Source: CADEFX01 sp963806735 (lineage in GTDB: Bacteria > Pseudomonadota > Alphaproteobacteria > Rhizobiales > Hyphomicrobiaceae). Taken from it: a DNA stretch of 64,000 nt. The translations under genes and the position numbers were made by a program. The notes below the pieces were generated by a model, which did no database searches, was not told the DNA's origin, and was given only the letters and a program-made list of their open reading frames with translations. Of the stretch, positions 45,464 to 53,930 are shown in pieces (the stretch's first letter is position 1; each line of letters opens with the position of its first letter). Location: NCBI GenBank assembly GCA_963806735.1, contig CAWEBE010000054.1:1-64000 (forward strand), read 5' to 3'.

Positions 45464-46063
45464 CTATGCGGAGGGGATCGGCATCGGTGTGTAGGTAATC
45501 TGCCGTCGCTCCAGCTTGCGTTCGCGCATGACGCGATAGACGCTGCTGCGTGAAATACGGAGCTGCTTCACCACCTCGGTTGGACTGACACCGGCTGCCA
45601 GCAGCGCCACAACGTCGTCAGCCTTCGCCATCGCTGTCTTCGCACGGCCCTTGTACTTGCCTGCTGCCTTGGCCTTGGCGATGCCCTCGCGCTGCCGCTC
45701 CAGCATCGTCTCGCGCTCCCACTCGGCCACCGAGCCGAGCACATTGAGCATCAGCTTGCCCGTCGGTGTGGTGGTGTCCAGGTTCATGGAGAGAATGCGC
45801 AGCCCAGCGCCTTTGGCAGCGGTGCGATCCACGATGTGCATCAAGTCGCGCATCGAGCGGCAGAGGCGGTCCAGCTTGGTGCAGATCAGCACGTCACCAT
45901 CGCGTAGGTAGTCAAGAGCGGCGTCTAGCTGTTGACGCTCGGCGATGCTGCTGACCTGCTCGGCGAAGACCTTTGTGCACCCAGCTTTGGCGAGGTCGCG
46001 CTTCTGCGCCTCAAAGCCCGCAGCCTGCTCCACCGTTGAAGTCCGTGCGTAGCCGATCTCCAT
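45464..46063 (-). CDS. serine recombinase (resolvase/invertase family), right copy
   Basis: This 199-residue homologue of the left copy has nucleophile Ser in GYARTST, the region CTKLDRLCRSMRDL and a C-terminal HTH identical in sequence over the last 60 residues except one position. The two copies are in inverted orientation about 7.8 kb apart and their 3' DNA is nearly identical, making them substrates for homologous inversion of the island centre. A conserved TTGACA element precedes it (46119-46124). Confidence 0.93.
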   Translation of the reverse strand: MEIGYARTSTVEQAAGFEAQKRDLAKAGCTKVFAEQVSSIAERQQLDAALDYLRDGDVLICTKLDRLCRSMRDLMHIVDRTAAKGAGLRILSMNLDTTTPTGKLMLNVLGSVAEWERETMLERQREGIAKAKAAGKYKGRAKTAMAKADDVVALLAAGVSPTEVVKQLRISRSSVYRVMRERKLERRQITYTPMPIPSA

Positions 46064-46248
46064 TCCCACCCTCGTGTGCCATTGGTCACTTAAATACTGT
46101 GACACACACGCCGCATAATGTCAAAATTAGCCCGTGCGGCACACCGTGAGTCACCTCACGACACGAGTCACTAGACCAGGCACACGCGCCCAATCGGTCG
46201 TGCGACAGATCAGCCAGGTCGGTTGATCAGAGCGGTGTATCCCTCAGT

Positions 46249-46292
46249 TCTTACCTGCTGCGTCATCAGATCTTACCTGCTGCGTCATCAGA
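46249..46292. repeat. perfect 22-bp tandem duplication
   Basis: Two adjacent identical 22-base units (beginning TCTTACCTGC and ending GTCATCAGA) stand in the 46064-46398 spacer, 107 bases before the receiver gene. The rest of this spacer has a recombinase promoter and no gene. Confidence 0.75.
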
Positions 46293-46398
46293 GTGTCACG
46301 AGCAGTCCCCATACATGCAGCCAGGGGGTTCTCCTCATTGTTTGTGCCGTTTGCGGTGGCCCAACGCCATCCGAGACAGGCACCAGTTGGAGCCTCTC

Positions 46399-46794
46399 AT
46401 GCCTGTGTCGAGCTGGAATGGTTTGGAGGAAGGGGCGCTACAGGGCGTCCGTGTGCTTGTCGTCGAGGACAATGGTCAGGTGGCCGCAGCGTTGGCGTCG
46501 GTGCTGATCGATACGGGCATGACTGTGACGGGACCCGCCGCCACATCGCACGAAGCTGAGCGGCTGACAATTGCGCAGAGCCCAGAGCTTGCGCTGGTGG
46601 ACCTCAATCTCGGCGGCGAGCAAGCAGTCGGCCTCATCAAGTGGCTGCTTCAGCGCAAGCTCCGCGTCATCGTCATGAGCGGCATGGCCATCCTGCCAAA
46701 GATGATCAGCAACGATGCTGCGTTCCTGCAAAAGCCGTTCGGCACGGACGAACTTTTTGCCGCCATGCGCCAGGAGATGCTTGCCGCCGCGTGA
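46399..46794 (+). CDS. single-domain response regulator (right copy)
   Basis: This 131-residue stand-alone receiver has RVLVVEDNGQVAAALASVL, phosphoacceptor Asp in LALVDLNLGGE, IVMSGM and FLQKPFGTDEL. It is a homologue of 36338-36730 with about two-thirds identity, so the receivers have diverged more than the recombinases. The ATG at 46399 matches the MPVSS start of the left copy. Confidence 0.9.
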   Translation: MPVSSWNGLEEGALQGVRVLVVEDNGQVAAALASVLIDTGMTVTGPAATSHEAERLTIAQSPELALVDLNLGGEQAVGLIKWLLQRKLRVIVMSGMAILPKMISNDAAFLQKPFGTDELFAAMRQEMLAAA

Positions 46795-46854
46795 GGCTGC
46801 AACAGCAGACCACCACACGCTCATTGCAAGTCTTCTTAGGCAGACAGCATCAGC

Positions 46855-47178
46855 CTACCAACGCCGCCCCCAACCGCCACGCCAGCCCCAATGCCGGCCG
46901 CCCCAGCCGCCACGCCAACCCCAATGTCGGCCGCGCCAGCCCCAGTGCCGCCCGCCCCACGAGCGCCATCCCCACACCCGTGGACGATAGAAGGAAGCAC
47001 CGTAGAACGCGGGTCGATAAGCCCATCGGGAGGGCGCGTAGCTGTAGGCACGAGGCGCATAATATCCGTAGGAACGGCAGCCGCAGTTGTTCCAGCCAGC
47101 GGACGCAGGAGCCGCCATGATGACGCTGGCCAAGATCGCCCCCGCAGTTGCCATACCAATGAGTTTTTGTTTGTGCAT
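46855..47178 (-). CDS. small secreted Tyr/Gly/Trp-rich protein (right copy)
   Basis: This 107-residue protein has a signal peptide about 1-30 (LIGMATAGAILASVIMAAPA). The mature part begins GWNNCGCRSYGYYAPRAYSY and ends in repeats of HWGWRG and GWGG. It carries three to four WGWRG repeats against two in the left copy (36009-36299), so the tail varies by repeat number. ATG at 47178 follows AAGGAGTG. Confidence 0.75.
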   Translation of the reverse strand: MHKQKLIGMATAGAILASVIMAAPASAGWNNCGCRSYGYYAPRAYSYAPSRWAYRPAFYGASFYRPRVWGWRSWGGRHWGWRGRHWGWRGGWGGRHWGWRGGWGRRW

Positions 47179-47580
47179 CGGAGCACTCCTTCGATCCCGG
47201 CTGAATAGGAATGCCACCGCTGCGGCAGAGAGACACTCAGGGATTACCCTGGGGTTGGGCCGCGCAACTCTGGAGGCTTGGCGTTGATCCAGTGGCTCGG
47301 CCACCCGCCCGCAGTCGCGGCACAGGCACAGTCTTCGAGGGGGTACGGGGGGATTTCAGCGCTCGCTGACTGTCAAATACCGCTTTGGATATGCGCAGCA
47401 AACTATCCGCGCTTTTCATCCGTTACCGGAGTTAACCAACGTCATGCGCGTGAAGGCGATGCGTGTTCTCCCTGCTCAGCTCAAGTTTCAACCCGATGCG
47501 AAGTGGGGGGTGTGCTGATGGGCGCTGGTCAAGGCATGCTTTTACATTGGCTCGATGAGCCTCGCATGGCGTGCCTGTCC
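47179..47580. other. intergenic region with deletion junction
   Basis: No gene is seen. The block 47390-47440 (ACTATCCGCGCTTTTCATCC) matches 35770-35820 inverted, and from about 47475 the sequence matches the left arm near 33480. The 2.3-kb LuxR/metallo-hydrolase block of the left arm is absent at this junction. Confidence 0.55.
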
Positions 47581-48213
47581 ATGACCCGCATCCTGATCGC
47601 CGACGACCATGACGTGGTTCGCTCGGGTATTCGACGCATCATCGAGGATCAACCTGGGTGGAGCGTTGTCGCTGAAGCGACGGACGGCAAAGACGCCATC
47701 GCCAAGGCCATTGCCACCAAGCCCGACGTGGCCATCCTCGACTATAGACTGCCCCTGATCGACGGCATCGAAGCCACACGCCAAATCCGTCGGCATGTGC
47801 CAAAGGTCGAGGTTCTCATCTTCACGATGCACGACGACGAAGAGCTTTTGCGCGAATTGTTGGTGGCTGGAGCGCGTGGCTATGTGCTGAAGTCAGATGC
47901 GGGGCAGCATTTGATTTCTGCCGTCCAGTCGCTGTCGGAACACAAGCCCTTCTTCACGGACAGGGCGTCGCAGGTCCTGCTGGACATCTTCCTGACCAAG
48001 GCGGGCCAGGGCAAGCCGACCCTGACTGGCCGCGAGCAAGTTGTGGTTCAGTTGGTCGCCGAGGGCCACACCAACAAAGAGATTGCCGGAGTTCTCGGTA
48101 TCAGCATCAAAACTGTCGAGACGCACCGCGCCGCCGTCATGCACAAGCTCACCCTCACCTCCTCGGCGGCATTGGTGCGCTACGCCGTGCGCAACAAATT
48201 GGTGCAGGCATAA
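47581..48213 (+). CDS. NarL/FixJ-type response regulator (right copy, intact)
   Basis: This 210-residue protein has a receiver with Asp54 in VAILDYRLPL and a complete LuxR helix-turn-helix (LTGREQVVVQLVAEGHTNKE, ISIKTVETHRAAVMHKL). It is the intact counterpart of the frameshifted 32765-33398. The ATG at 47581 aligns with all the other NarL-type copies here. It is followed after about 240 bases by a second regulator in the same direction. No histidine kinase adjoins. Confidence 0.93.
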   Translation: MTRILIADDHDVVRSGIRRIIEDQPGWSVVAEATDGKDAIAKAIATKPDVAILDYRLPLIDGIEATRQIRRHVPKVEVLIFTMHDDEELLRELLVAGARGYVLKSDAGQHLISAVQSLSEHKPFFTDRASQVLLDIFLTKAGQGKPTLTGREQVVVQLVAEGHTNKEIAGVLGISIKTVETHRAAVMHKLTLTSSAALVRYAVRNKLVQA

Positions 48214-48449
48214 GAGACCGCAGTGAGGGCCATCGCCGACGCGCCAACTCATCGGCTCCCGCGCGGCAGCGAGCGGGTGGAACGACATACTCAGCCAAGC
48301 CACAATGCGCGAGTGCGTCAGCATCAAGTTAGACGGGCCCACCATTAACCCAAGGCCACGCCACTTCTCCCCGCATTTGATTTGATGGTCTAAGTCTGGT
48401 GCCACGGGCCTCCGATTGGTCCCAGTGCGTCCAATTTCGTGACCTTGGC

Positions 48450-49082
48450 ATGACCCGCATCTTGATTGCTGATGACCACGCCGTGGTGCGCTCAGGTGTG
48501 CGGCGCATCCTTGAGGGCCAGCGCAACTGGAGTGTTGTCGCTGAAGCGGCGAACGGCAAAGAAGCCATCGCCGAGGCCATAGCCACCAACCCCGACATAG
48601 CCATTCTCGATCACTCGTTGCCACTCATCGACGGCATCGAAGTCACGCGGCAAATCCGACAGCGTGTGCCAAACGTCGAGGTCCTCATCTTCACGATGTA
48701 CGACAACGAAACCCTGCTGCGCGATATGGTGAAGGCGGGAGCGCGTGGTTATGTGCTGAAGTCAGACGCCCAGCAGCACTTGATTTCGGCCGTCCGGTCG
48801 CTGGCGGACCACAAGCCCTACTTCGCCAGCCAGGTTTGCGAGGACGTGCCGGAAACATCGCGCACGGATCGGCGACAGTTCGATCAGCCCCTGACCGGCC
48901 GCGAGCAGACGATCATTCGGTTGGTGGCCGAGGGCCACAGCAACAAGCAGATCGCGCAGCTACTCAATATCAGCGTCAAGACGGTCGAGACCCATCGAGC
49001 CTCGATCATGCGCAAGCTTGGCCTGGGCTCCATGGCCGCATTGGTGCGCTATGCCGTCCGCAACAAGTTGATCGATGCTTGA
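48450..49082 (+). CDS. NarL/FixJ-type response regulator (right copy)
   Basis: This 210-residue orphan regulator has a receiver with Asp54 (IAILDHSLPL), YVLKSDA and a LuxR domain (LTGREQTIIRLVAEGHSNKQ, SVKTVETHRASIMRKLGL). It is the counterpart of 31907-32539. The linker between domains is the most divergent part (QVCEDVPETSRTDRRQ against QACEGMLETLGTDGRQ). Confidence 0.93.
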   Translation: MTRILIADDHAVVRSGVRRILEGQRNWSVVAEAANGKEAIAEAIATNPDIAILDHSLPLIDGIEVTRQIRQRVPNVEVLIFTMYDNETLLRDMVKAGARGYVLKSDAQQHLISAVRSLADHKPYFASQVCEDVPETSRTDRRQFDQPLTGREQTIIRLVAEGHSNKQIAQLLNISVKTVETHRASIMRKLGLGSMAALVRYAVRNKLIDA

Positions 49083-49547
49083 GTTGCGAGCTGGTTGCAC
49101 CTCAACCTCGGGAATGGGGAGGCAGAAGGCACCCTAGCCTTGGCTGGGAAGGGTACCTTCAGGGCATGCAATCCCTTGGGGGGTCCGTTGCATGCCTTCC
49201 CCCACGTAACAACGGCCGACACGTTGTTTTATTCGACGCTGTCGCACGATCAATCATGGGGCGCTGAAAACGTAGCCACTGCGTGGCCTTCATTTCGCGC
49301 CGTCCACTCAAAGAGAGGCGGCAGTGCAACAGGTGCGCCTCAAGCTATCGTCCGATAACTGAGCTGTGGACAACGTGGATACACACGTCGTGTCGTGGAC
49401 TATACAAGTCGTGTGTGGGACGGCGTCGTTCCAACCACTCCTCGGAGCTACGTCATGAGGCACCTCGTTGGCCACGGGGTGCCTCGCTTCATTTGGGCTC
49501 CGTAACAAACGGGCTTTTCGATAAATTCGCTGCTGCTCGGCAAAGGA
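49083..49547. other. intergenic region with conserved hairpin and operator-like site
   Basis: No gene is seen. GTGGACTATAC at 49395-49405 matches the MarR palindrome half, and the hairpin GAGGCACC/GGTGCCTC is at 49457-49485; both are conserved in the left arm at 31698-31708 and 31607-31635. The strict conservation of these two elements against divergent surroundings suggests function. Confidence 0.45.
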
Positions 49548-49853
49548 GTGCAAAGGCCAGTCGTGGTAGCCGAGGTGATGCCACGCGCTCGCCAGCTTCT
49601 CGATCAGGCCGCCCTCGACCCCACCGTCGTCCAGATGATGGGCGAGGTGTTGGACGCGGCTTGGCATCGGATCAAGCCAGCATTTCGGGACAAGCCGCAG
49701 GCCATCATAGACTGTGCACGGCTCATACTGGCCCGCACCATCTTGCACCTCGTCAAGGAAGGTCTGGTGCACCCAGGGATATTGAAAGACGAGGCGATCC
49801 TGGCGGTACGCGACAGATACCCGGCCTACACTGCGAGCGGGGCGGCGGACTGA
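49548..49853 (+). CDS. conserved small helical protein (right copy, full length)
   Basis: This protein of about 101 residues matches 31279-31545 through KDEAIL and then continues AVRDRYPAYTASGAAD, which is likely the ancestral C-terminus. A GTG at 49548 directly follows AAAGG, too close for a good ribosome site, so the true start may be the ATG at 49578 (MPRARQLLDQ). Function unknown. Confidence 0.6.
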   Translation: MQRPVVVAEVMPRARQLLDQAALDPTVVQMMGEVLDAAWHRIKPAFRDKPQAIIDCARLILARTILHLVKEGLVHPGILKDEAILAVRDRYPAYTASGAAD

Positions 49854-49874
49854 CGTGTAAGCCACGCTGATTGT

Positions 49875-49979
49875 TCAGCTTGGACCTAGATCGTCCTGAA
49901 TGAAACTGACGAACAGTCCGAGCGTGTCGAGGACCACTGGCAAAATCGCAAGAGCAACGATGAGGCTGTACGGTTCCAT
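49875..49979 (-). CDS. 34-residue hydrophobic peptide
   Basis: The ATG at 49979 follows an excellent ribosome binding site, GGAGGGGTC. The peptide MEPYSLIVALAILPVVLDTL continues GLFVSFIQDDLGPS and has one membrane-length hydrophobic run with an acidic tail. It could be a small membrane protein or toxin-like peptide. Nothing comparable is seen in the left arm. Confidence 0.4.
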   Translation of the reverse strand: MEPYSLIVALAILPVVLDTLGLFVSFIQDDLGPS

Positions 49980-50082
49980 GACCCCTCCAGTCCAACGTGA
50001 GTGGGACGCCCTGCGTGTGCGGGCTGCAAGAGGTACGCGCTCAGGCACTTCAGTGCTCCGCCCGGCGCGACCTCATTGGAAA

Positions 50083-50163
50083 GGATCGTGCCCTGACCAG
50101 TTAGGCCGGGCAGCCCAATCGTGACTGGATCGTGCCCTGACGGAAGGGCCGGGCAGCCCAATC
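50083..50163. repeat. two tandem units of about 37-44 bp
   Basis: GGATCGTGCCCTGAC and GCCGGGCAGCCCAATC occur twice, at 50083-50120 and 50127-50163, separated by six bases. Each unit contains the dyad-like GGCCGGGCAGCCC. The surrounding 49980-50288 region holds no gene. Confidence 0.65.
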
Positions 50164-50288
50164 TGGCAGTGGTGGCAGCGCTGCACAGGAGCAATGCTCG
50201 AAGCCACGGCGCGAGAGATGTGAACGCGCCGGGCGGGTACGTATCCGTGCTTTGGGGGAGAATTGTGGTCAGTCACAACCCTGCGACA

Positions 50289-50633
50289 TCATCTACTCAC
50301 TGCATCAATGCTCAGCCGCTCCAACTCGCAATTGAGTGCATCCATCAGCGCATCACTCCGCCGCTTGGTCGCTAGCGCGTTTGCTTCCCGAATGTGGCTC
50401 AGCAGATGAGCTTGCGCATCCTGCGCGGCTCTCCAGCGTTCCATGAAGCTCGCCCAATGATCCCAGTAGAGATCGTGATGGTCACCCCTGAGCCAACGCC
50501 GCACGGTGTTCGGCGCTGCGCCGATGATGCGGGCCATTGCCGTCACGGTGAGCGGCTGGTGTGGAGCCTTACTGGTGATGTGCCGACCGGCAGAGAGGAA
50601 GGCCGCAAGCGCGGCCCTCCTTTCACGCAACAA
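50289..50633 (-). CDS. helix-turn-helix protein
   Basis: This protein of about 114 residues has a central HTH (LTVTAMARIIGAAPNTVRRW) and a helical C-terminus (HLLSHIREANALATKRRSDA, LMDALNCELERL). A good AAAGGAGG lies at about 50612 but no in-frame ATG or GTG follows it, so the TTG at 50633 is only a guess. The left arm keeps only the last codons near 28250-28300. It follows 50641-50874 and the helicase-like gene and may be a regulator or accessory of that set. Confidence 0.5.
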   Translation of the reverse strand: MLRERRAALAAFLSAGRHITSKAPHQPLTVTAMARIIGAAPNTVRRWLRGDHHDLYWDHWASFMERWRAAQDAQAHLLSHIREANALATKRRSDALMDALNCELERLSIDAVSR

Positions 50634-50640
50634 CCTGACG

Positions 50641-50874
50641 CTAGACACTGACTGTCTTGCGCCCAAATCCAGTCGCCCATTTGCCCGCACCCCATTCCTC
50701 GATGCCTTCCTCCTCCAAAGCCTCGACGAAGTGGTGATGCTGACGGATGCGGCGCTTGAAGTCCTTCGTCTCCTTCCAGCCAAGATGTGCGGTCACTTCG
50801 CGGAACGACACCGTTGGACGCACTGCAAGTTGCTCGATGATAAACTCCAAGGCGTCCTTCACCTTTCCCCTCAA
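50641..50874 (-). CDS. small protein following the helicase-like gene
   Basis: This protein of up to 77 residues includes FREVTAHLGWKETKDFKRRI and IEEWGAGKWATGFGRK. It could be a winged-helix-like DNA-binding protein, but I do not recognise a family. The TTG at 50874 overlaps the upstream gene's stop (TTGA); a GTG at 50862 preceded by AGGGGAAAG is a better start. Confidence 0.5.
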   Translation of the reverse strand: MRGKVKDALEFIIEQLAVRPTVSFREVTAHLGWKETKDFKRRIRQHHHFVEALEEEGIEEWGAGKWATGFGRKTVSV

Positions 50875-52521
50875 GGCTCGTTTGAGGCCCTTCCAGCGGC
50901 TGATGCGGGCTCCTGGAAGATGCGCGGCAGCTCCTCAGGGATGCCCGACTTCGCGCTGGCGATGATGTAGGCACGAGTGGGCGGACACCGATCACCGATG
51001 CAACGCCTCACAGCGCCTCGACAGAGGGCCTGCAGGATGAGGTGCCGATGCTCGCCAAGCGCGACGCTGCGGACCTTGCCATCTTCATACGCCCCTTGGG
51101 ACGCAGGGACGACCTGACGCCAATCGACCAAGCGCCTCGTAGTAGGAGGGACGATAGAACAGCGTCCCAGCCAGGATGATGTTGGGCACGTTCGCGTAGT
51201 CGTTGGTGGCATCGTGAGCGCCCCAATGCAGGAAGTGCACCGTGGGACCGTTGGTCCGCAGCAGTGATCGCACCGCCTCCTCGAAGTCCATATTCACGCC
51301 AGTCTTGTGACCAATCACCAGCCACTCCTCGTTTGGCCGCGTCGCGATGGTCGATGCAATAAGCTCGACGAGAGCTTCACCATCCTGGCGAAAGGCTGCT
51401 TTGCCTCCTCCCCTCTGCATGACATGGATGCTCAGATCGTCGTAGCGCTTGGTGGCAGACGGCAACTCTTTGATCCCACCGCGATGCTCCTTCCAACAGC
51501 GATACACCGTCCGCACTCGTGCCGAGGCATCCAGCACCAGCAGCGGCTTGATGTCCTCGGGGAGCGTGTCGCGGTAGTCCAGCATCGTGTTGCCATAGGC
51601 TCCATCGCGGCGGACGGTGATGTGCTTTCCGAATAAGAACCAGAGCATCTCCATGGCTTGTGCTTGTTCGGGATGACCGCCTTGAACGAGGCGAAGCGCG
51701 TCGTTGAGATCAACACCGTGCGTCTCTGCGACATCGGGAAGACACATGGTGGTCCCTGAGGCTGCCCCACCGAGACTGATGAACAGGTGCTCAATGTCGT
51801 CGGCAAGGCCAGGGTATTGAGCACGTAGCGGCATGAACAAGAAGCCGAGTGCATCACGAGACACTGTGAGGGTCTGCCCATGAAGAATGGCCTCATCCCA
51901 CACCCGCACCTGCCTTGGCTCACCGCCGTAGTGCAGGGCGGCCACCTCGGCGAAGTTGCGGCCCTGGCATCGTTTCTCGATCATGCTGTGGGTAGTGAAC
52001 AGGATGCGAGCATGTTGCGCAGTGCGGCAGCCCAGCGCGTTCAGCTCCTTGTTGGAGGTGAGGACTGCGAAGTCGCTTGGGCTGAGGCCAGCCTCCGCCA
52101 CCATCGTTGCAATCTGAGTTAGCCGTCCGACGCAGACGACAACGCCAACGTGTTGATGTCGGTTGGATGCCAGCAGGGCCTTGAGAAAGCAGATCACAGC
52201 AACCCCTGGATCGAGGCTGGAGAGGTGGATTGCTGGGGAGCAGTCCCCCTCGGCCATCTGTTGCAGGGTGACTGCGACCGCAGCCAGCGCCTGCCACATC
52301 TCCTCTGAGGGGGCATGACCGCGCTCCCTGAAGGTGGCTCGCAGGGCATCGACGGTCAGGTCAGCGAGAGCGTGGCAAGGATCAACGCCACAAGGGGGGA
52401 CAATCTCGTAAGGAAGGCTCTTCTTACATGTTTGTCCCCCTCTGAGGGTGGGGACAGCGGCTGATGAGGAGCCGAGGTAGTCGTAGTCGCTGGTGAGGTG
52501 GTTCTGATTGTGGTTTTCCAT
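50871..52521 (-). pseudogene. superfamily 2 helicase-like protein, frameshifted near the C-terminus
   Basis: The main frame holds VVVCVGRLTQIATMVAEAGL, FTTHSMIEKRCQ and a DExx-type box VRVWDEAILHG. A C-terminal helicase-like part follows: WLVIGHKTGVNMDFEEAVRS, HWGAHDATNDYANVPNIILA and YYEALGRLASG. An extra base near 51105 then shifts the frame; the continuation SQGAYEDGKVRSVALGEHRH runs to a stop at 50871. No classic Walker A is seen. The start is uncertain (ATG 52521, or further upstream to 52710). Together with the polymerase-like gene it suggests an element-encoded replication module. Confidence 0.55.
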
Positions 52522-53223
52522 TGTTCGAGGGTTGGAAAAGCCTCCCGAAGTCGACCCGTCTCGAGCAGCGGTCAGACGACCACTACGGGGGGATTGGAAG
52601 GCTAGTTTGGTTTGGGGGATTGGCTTGAAACTGGACTTCGGGGCCACGTCACGCAACCAATCCCCCGCAGACAGACAATTCGCTGTTTTTTCATGGGGTT
52701 GGAGCGGCACTCGGCAGCGAGCGTTAGCGAGTGATAGTCACCAGACGTGGAAATACTAGTTTCTAATAACTTGGAAAAGGCAGTTTCTAATAAATGTGAA
52801 ATGTGTGGGGTCGTCGATTAAAATAAAGGCTTCTAGCCTTTCCGGGCAACCTATCTCCAGGAGGAGGGGGCGAGAGACGAGTACTGCAGCCTGTCGGCGG
52901 TGGTGATGCTTGGGGGCAGCCGCGCCGCCACCAGAGAGCAAACAAGTCCCTCACACCCCCACCATCCTCCCCTTGGAGGCCGTGCGAGATGGTCCTGATC
53001 GGCTTCCGAGAAGGGCCATGAAGATCGTCCGTGATCAGTACATCCCTTTCATTGCCCCCTCATCCCCACTTCGGGGGAGACCTCAGAGCAGACCCGCTAA
53101 GTGGTTTTCGCTCGGGCGGGAGCAAGCGCCTAGTTCCGACCACACTGATCATGCAGCGTCACAGCTCCGTCGTGGGTCTCCCTGCGACCCCATCCCGAAA
53201 GTTTGCCAGCTCTTTTTCCCGTC
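52522..53223. other. intergenic region with direct repeats and arm repeat
   Basis: AGTTTCTAATAA occurs twice (52758-52769, 52782-52793) in an AT-rich patch upstream of the helicase-like gene; these could be iteron-like or regulator sites. A perfect 7-bp hairpin, AAAGGCT-TCT-AGCCTTT, is at 52825-52841. The rest, 52860-53200, is the inverted match of 27925-28160. No gene is seen. Confidence 0.5.
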
Positions 53224-53930
53224 ATGCGTCAGCCCACGCCATCAGGACGCGACTATCAGCCCGATCCCTTCGAGCTTCAGATCGGCTCGATGGTCGTCTT
53301 CCACCGCGCTGCGCTGCTGCCTCATGATCGAGCCACGCATGACGCACTAACCCAGGTGGCGAACGACTACCTCTGGTATGGCCAGTACCTTGAGAAGCTG
53401 ACGGGCGCGGAACCGCCGTGGGACGCCAGCGCCTGCAACGACGTGACACCCCCATTGCAATTCCTGGAGACCGAGGACTGGGTCGCGTACACGCAGTTGG
53501 TAGCCAAGCCTTCACTTGGTGGGGTTCACCGTCACTTCCGCCTCTTATGTCACCGCGACGTGGACAAGGGTCGCTTTCGCCCACACCGGTCATGGCTCAC
53601 GCAGACGCCGCGGTCGAACTGGTCCAACGTCCCGACAAACGCTGGCAAGTTCTCCATGCTGAAGTGAAGCAAGCGCGTCGGCGACAAGGCATCGCCACGC
53701 TCCTGTACGACCGCATCGAGACCCTCCTCGACACCAAGCTCAGGCCCTCGGGCTGGTTGTCTGACGACGCCTACCAGTTCTGGCAGAGGCGCAACCCAGA
53801 GTTCGTGCAAGGGCACTGCAAGCACCCGCACCTGCCAAGTCTGTGGGTCAGCCCGAAGCAGCTCCTCAACCTATTGGCCGTTGCCCGCGCCAAGTGGATG
53901 CGGGATGCGGAAGGCGGGCTTCCGAACTAA
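53224..53930 (+). pseudogene. GNAT-like hypothetical protein, frameshifted copy
   Basis: The first part, MRQPTPSGRDYQPDPFELQ to KGRFRP, and the second, VMAHADAAVELVQRPDKRWQ to the end RDAEGGLPN, are in different frames; a base is missing near 53582. The acetyltransferase-like motif (VLHAEVKQARRRQGIA) is in the second part. The whole aligns with the intact left copy 27057-27812. Confidence 0.8.

Larger units (their letters stand above)
44555..53930. repeat. right arm of the large diverged inverted duplication
   Basis: This arm mirrors 27057-38470. Compared with the left arm it lacks the LuxR-solo/metallo-hydrolase block, the DUF1801 insertion, the DUF937 gene and the secreted protein at 28506. 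It retains the helicase-like gene, the gene at 50641 and the HTH gene at 50289. Intact and broken copies alternate between arms: response regulator two is whole here, while the GNAT-like gene is broken here. Confidence 0.85.

Noticed and set aside
50083..50163. Possible CRISPR array
   Set aside because: Only two units with a 6-base gap and no cas genes anywhere in the window.
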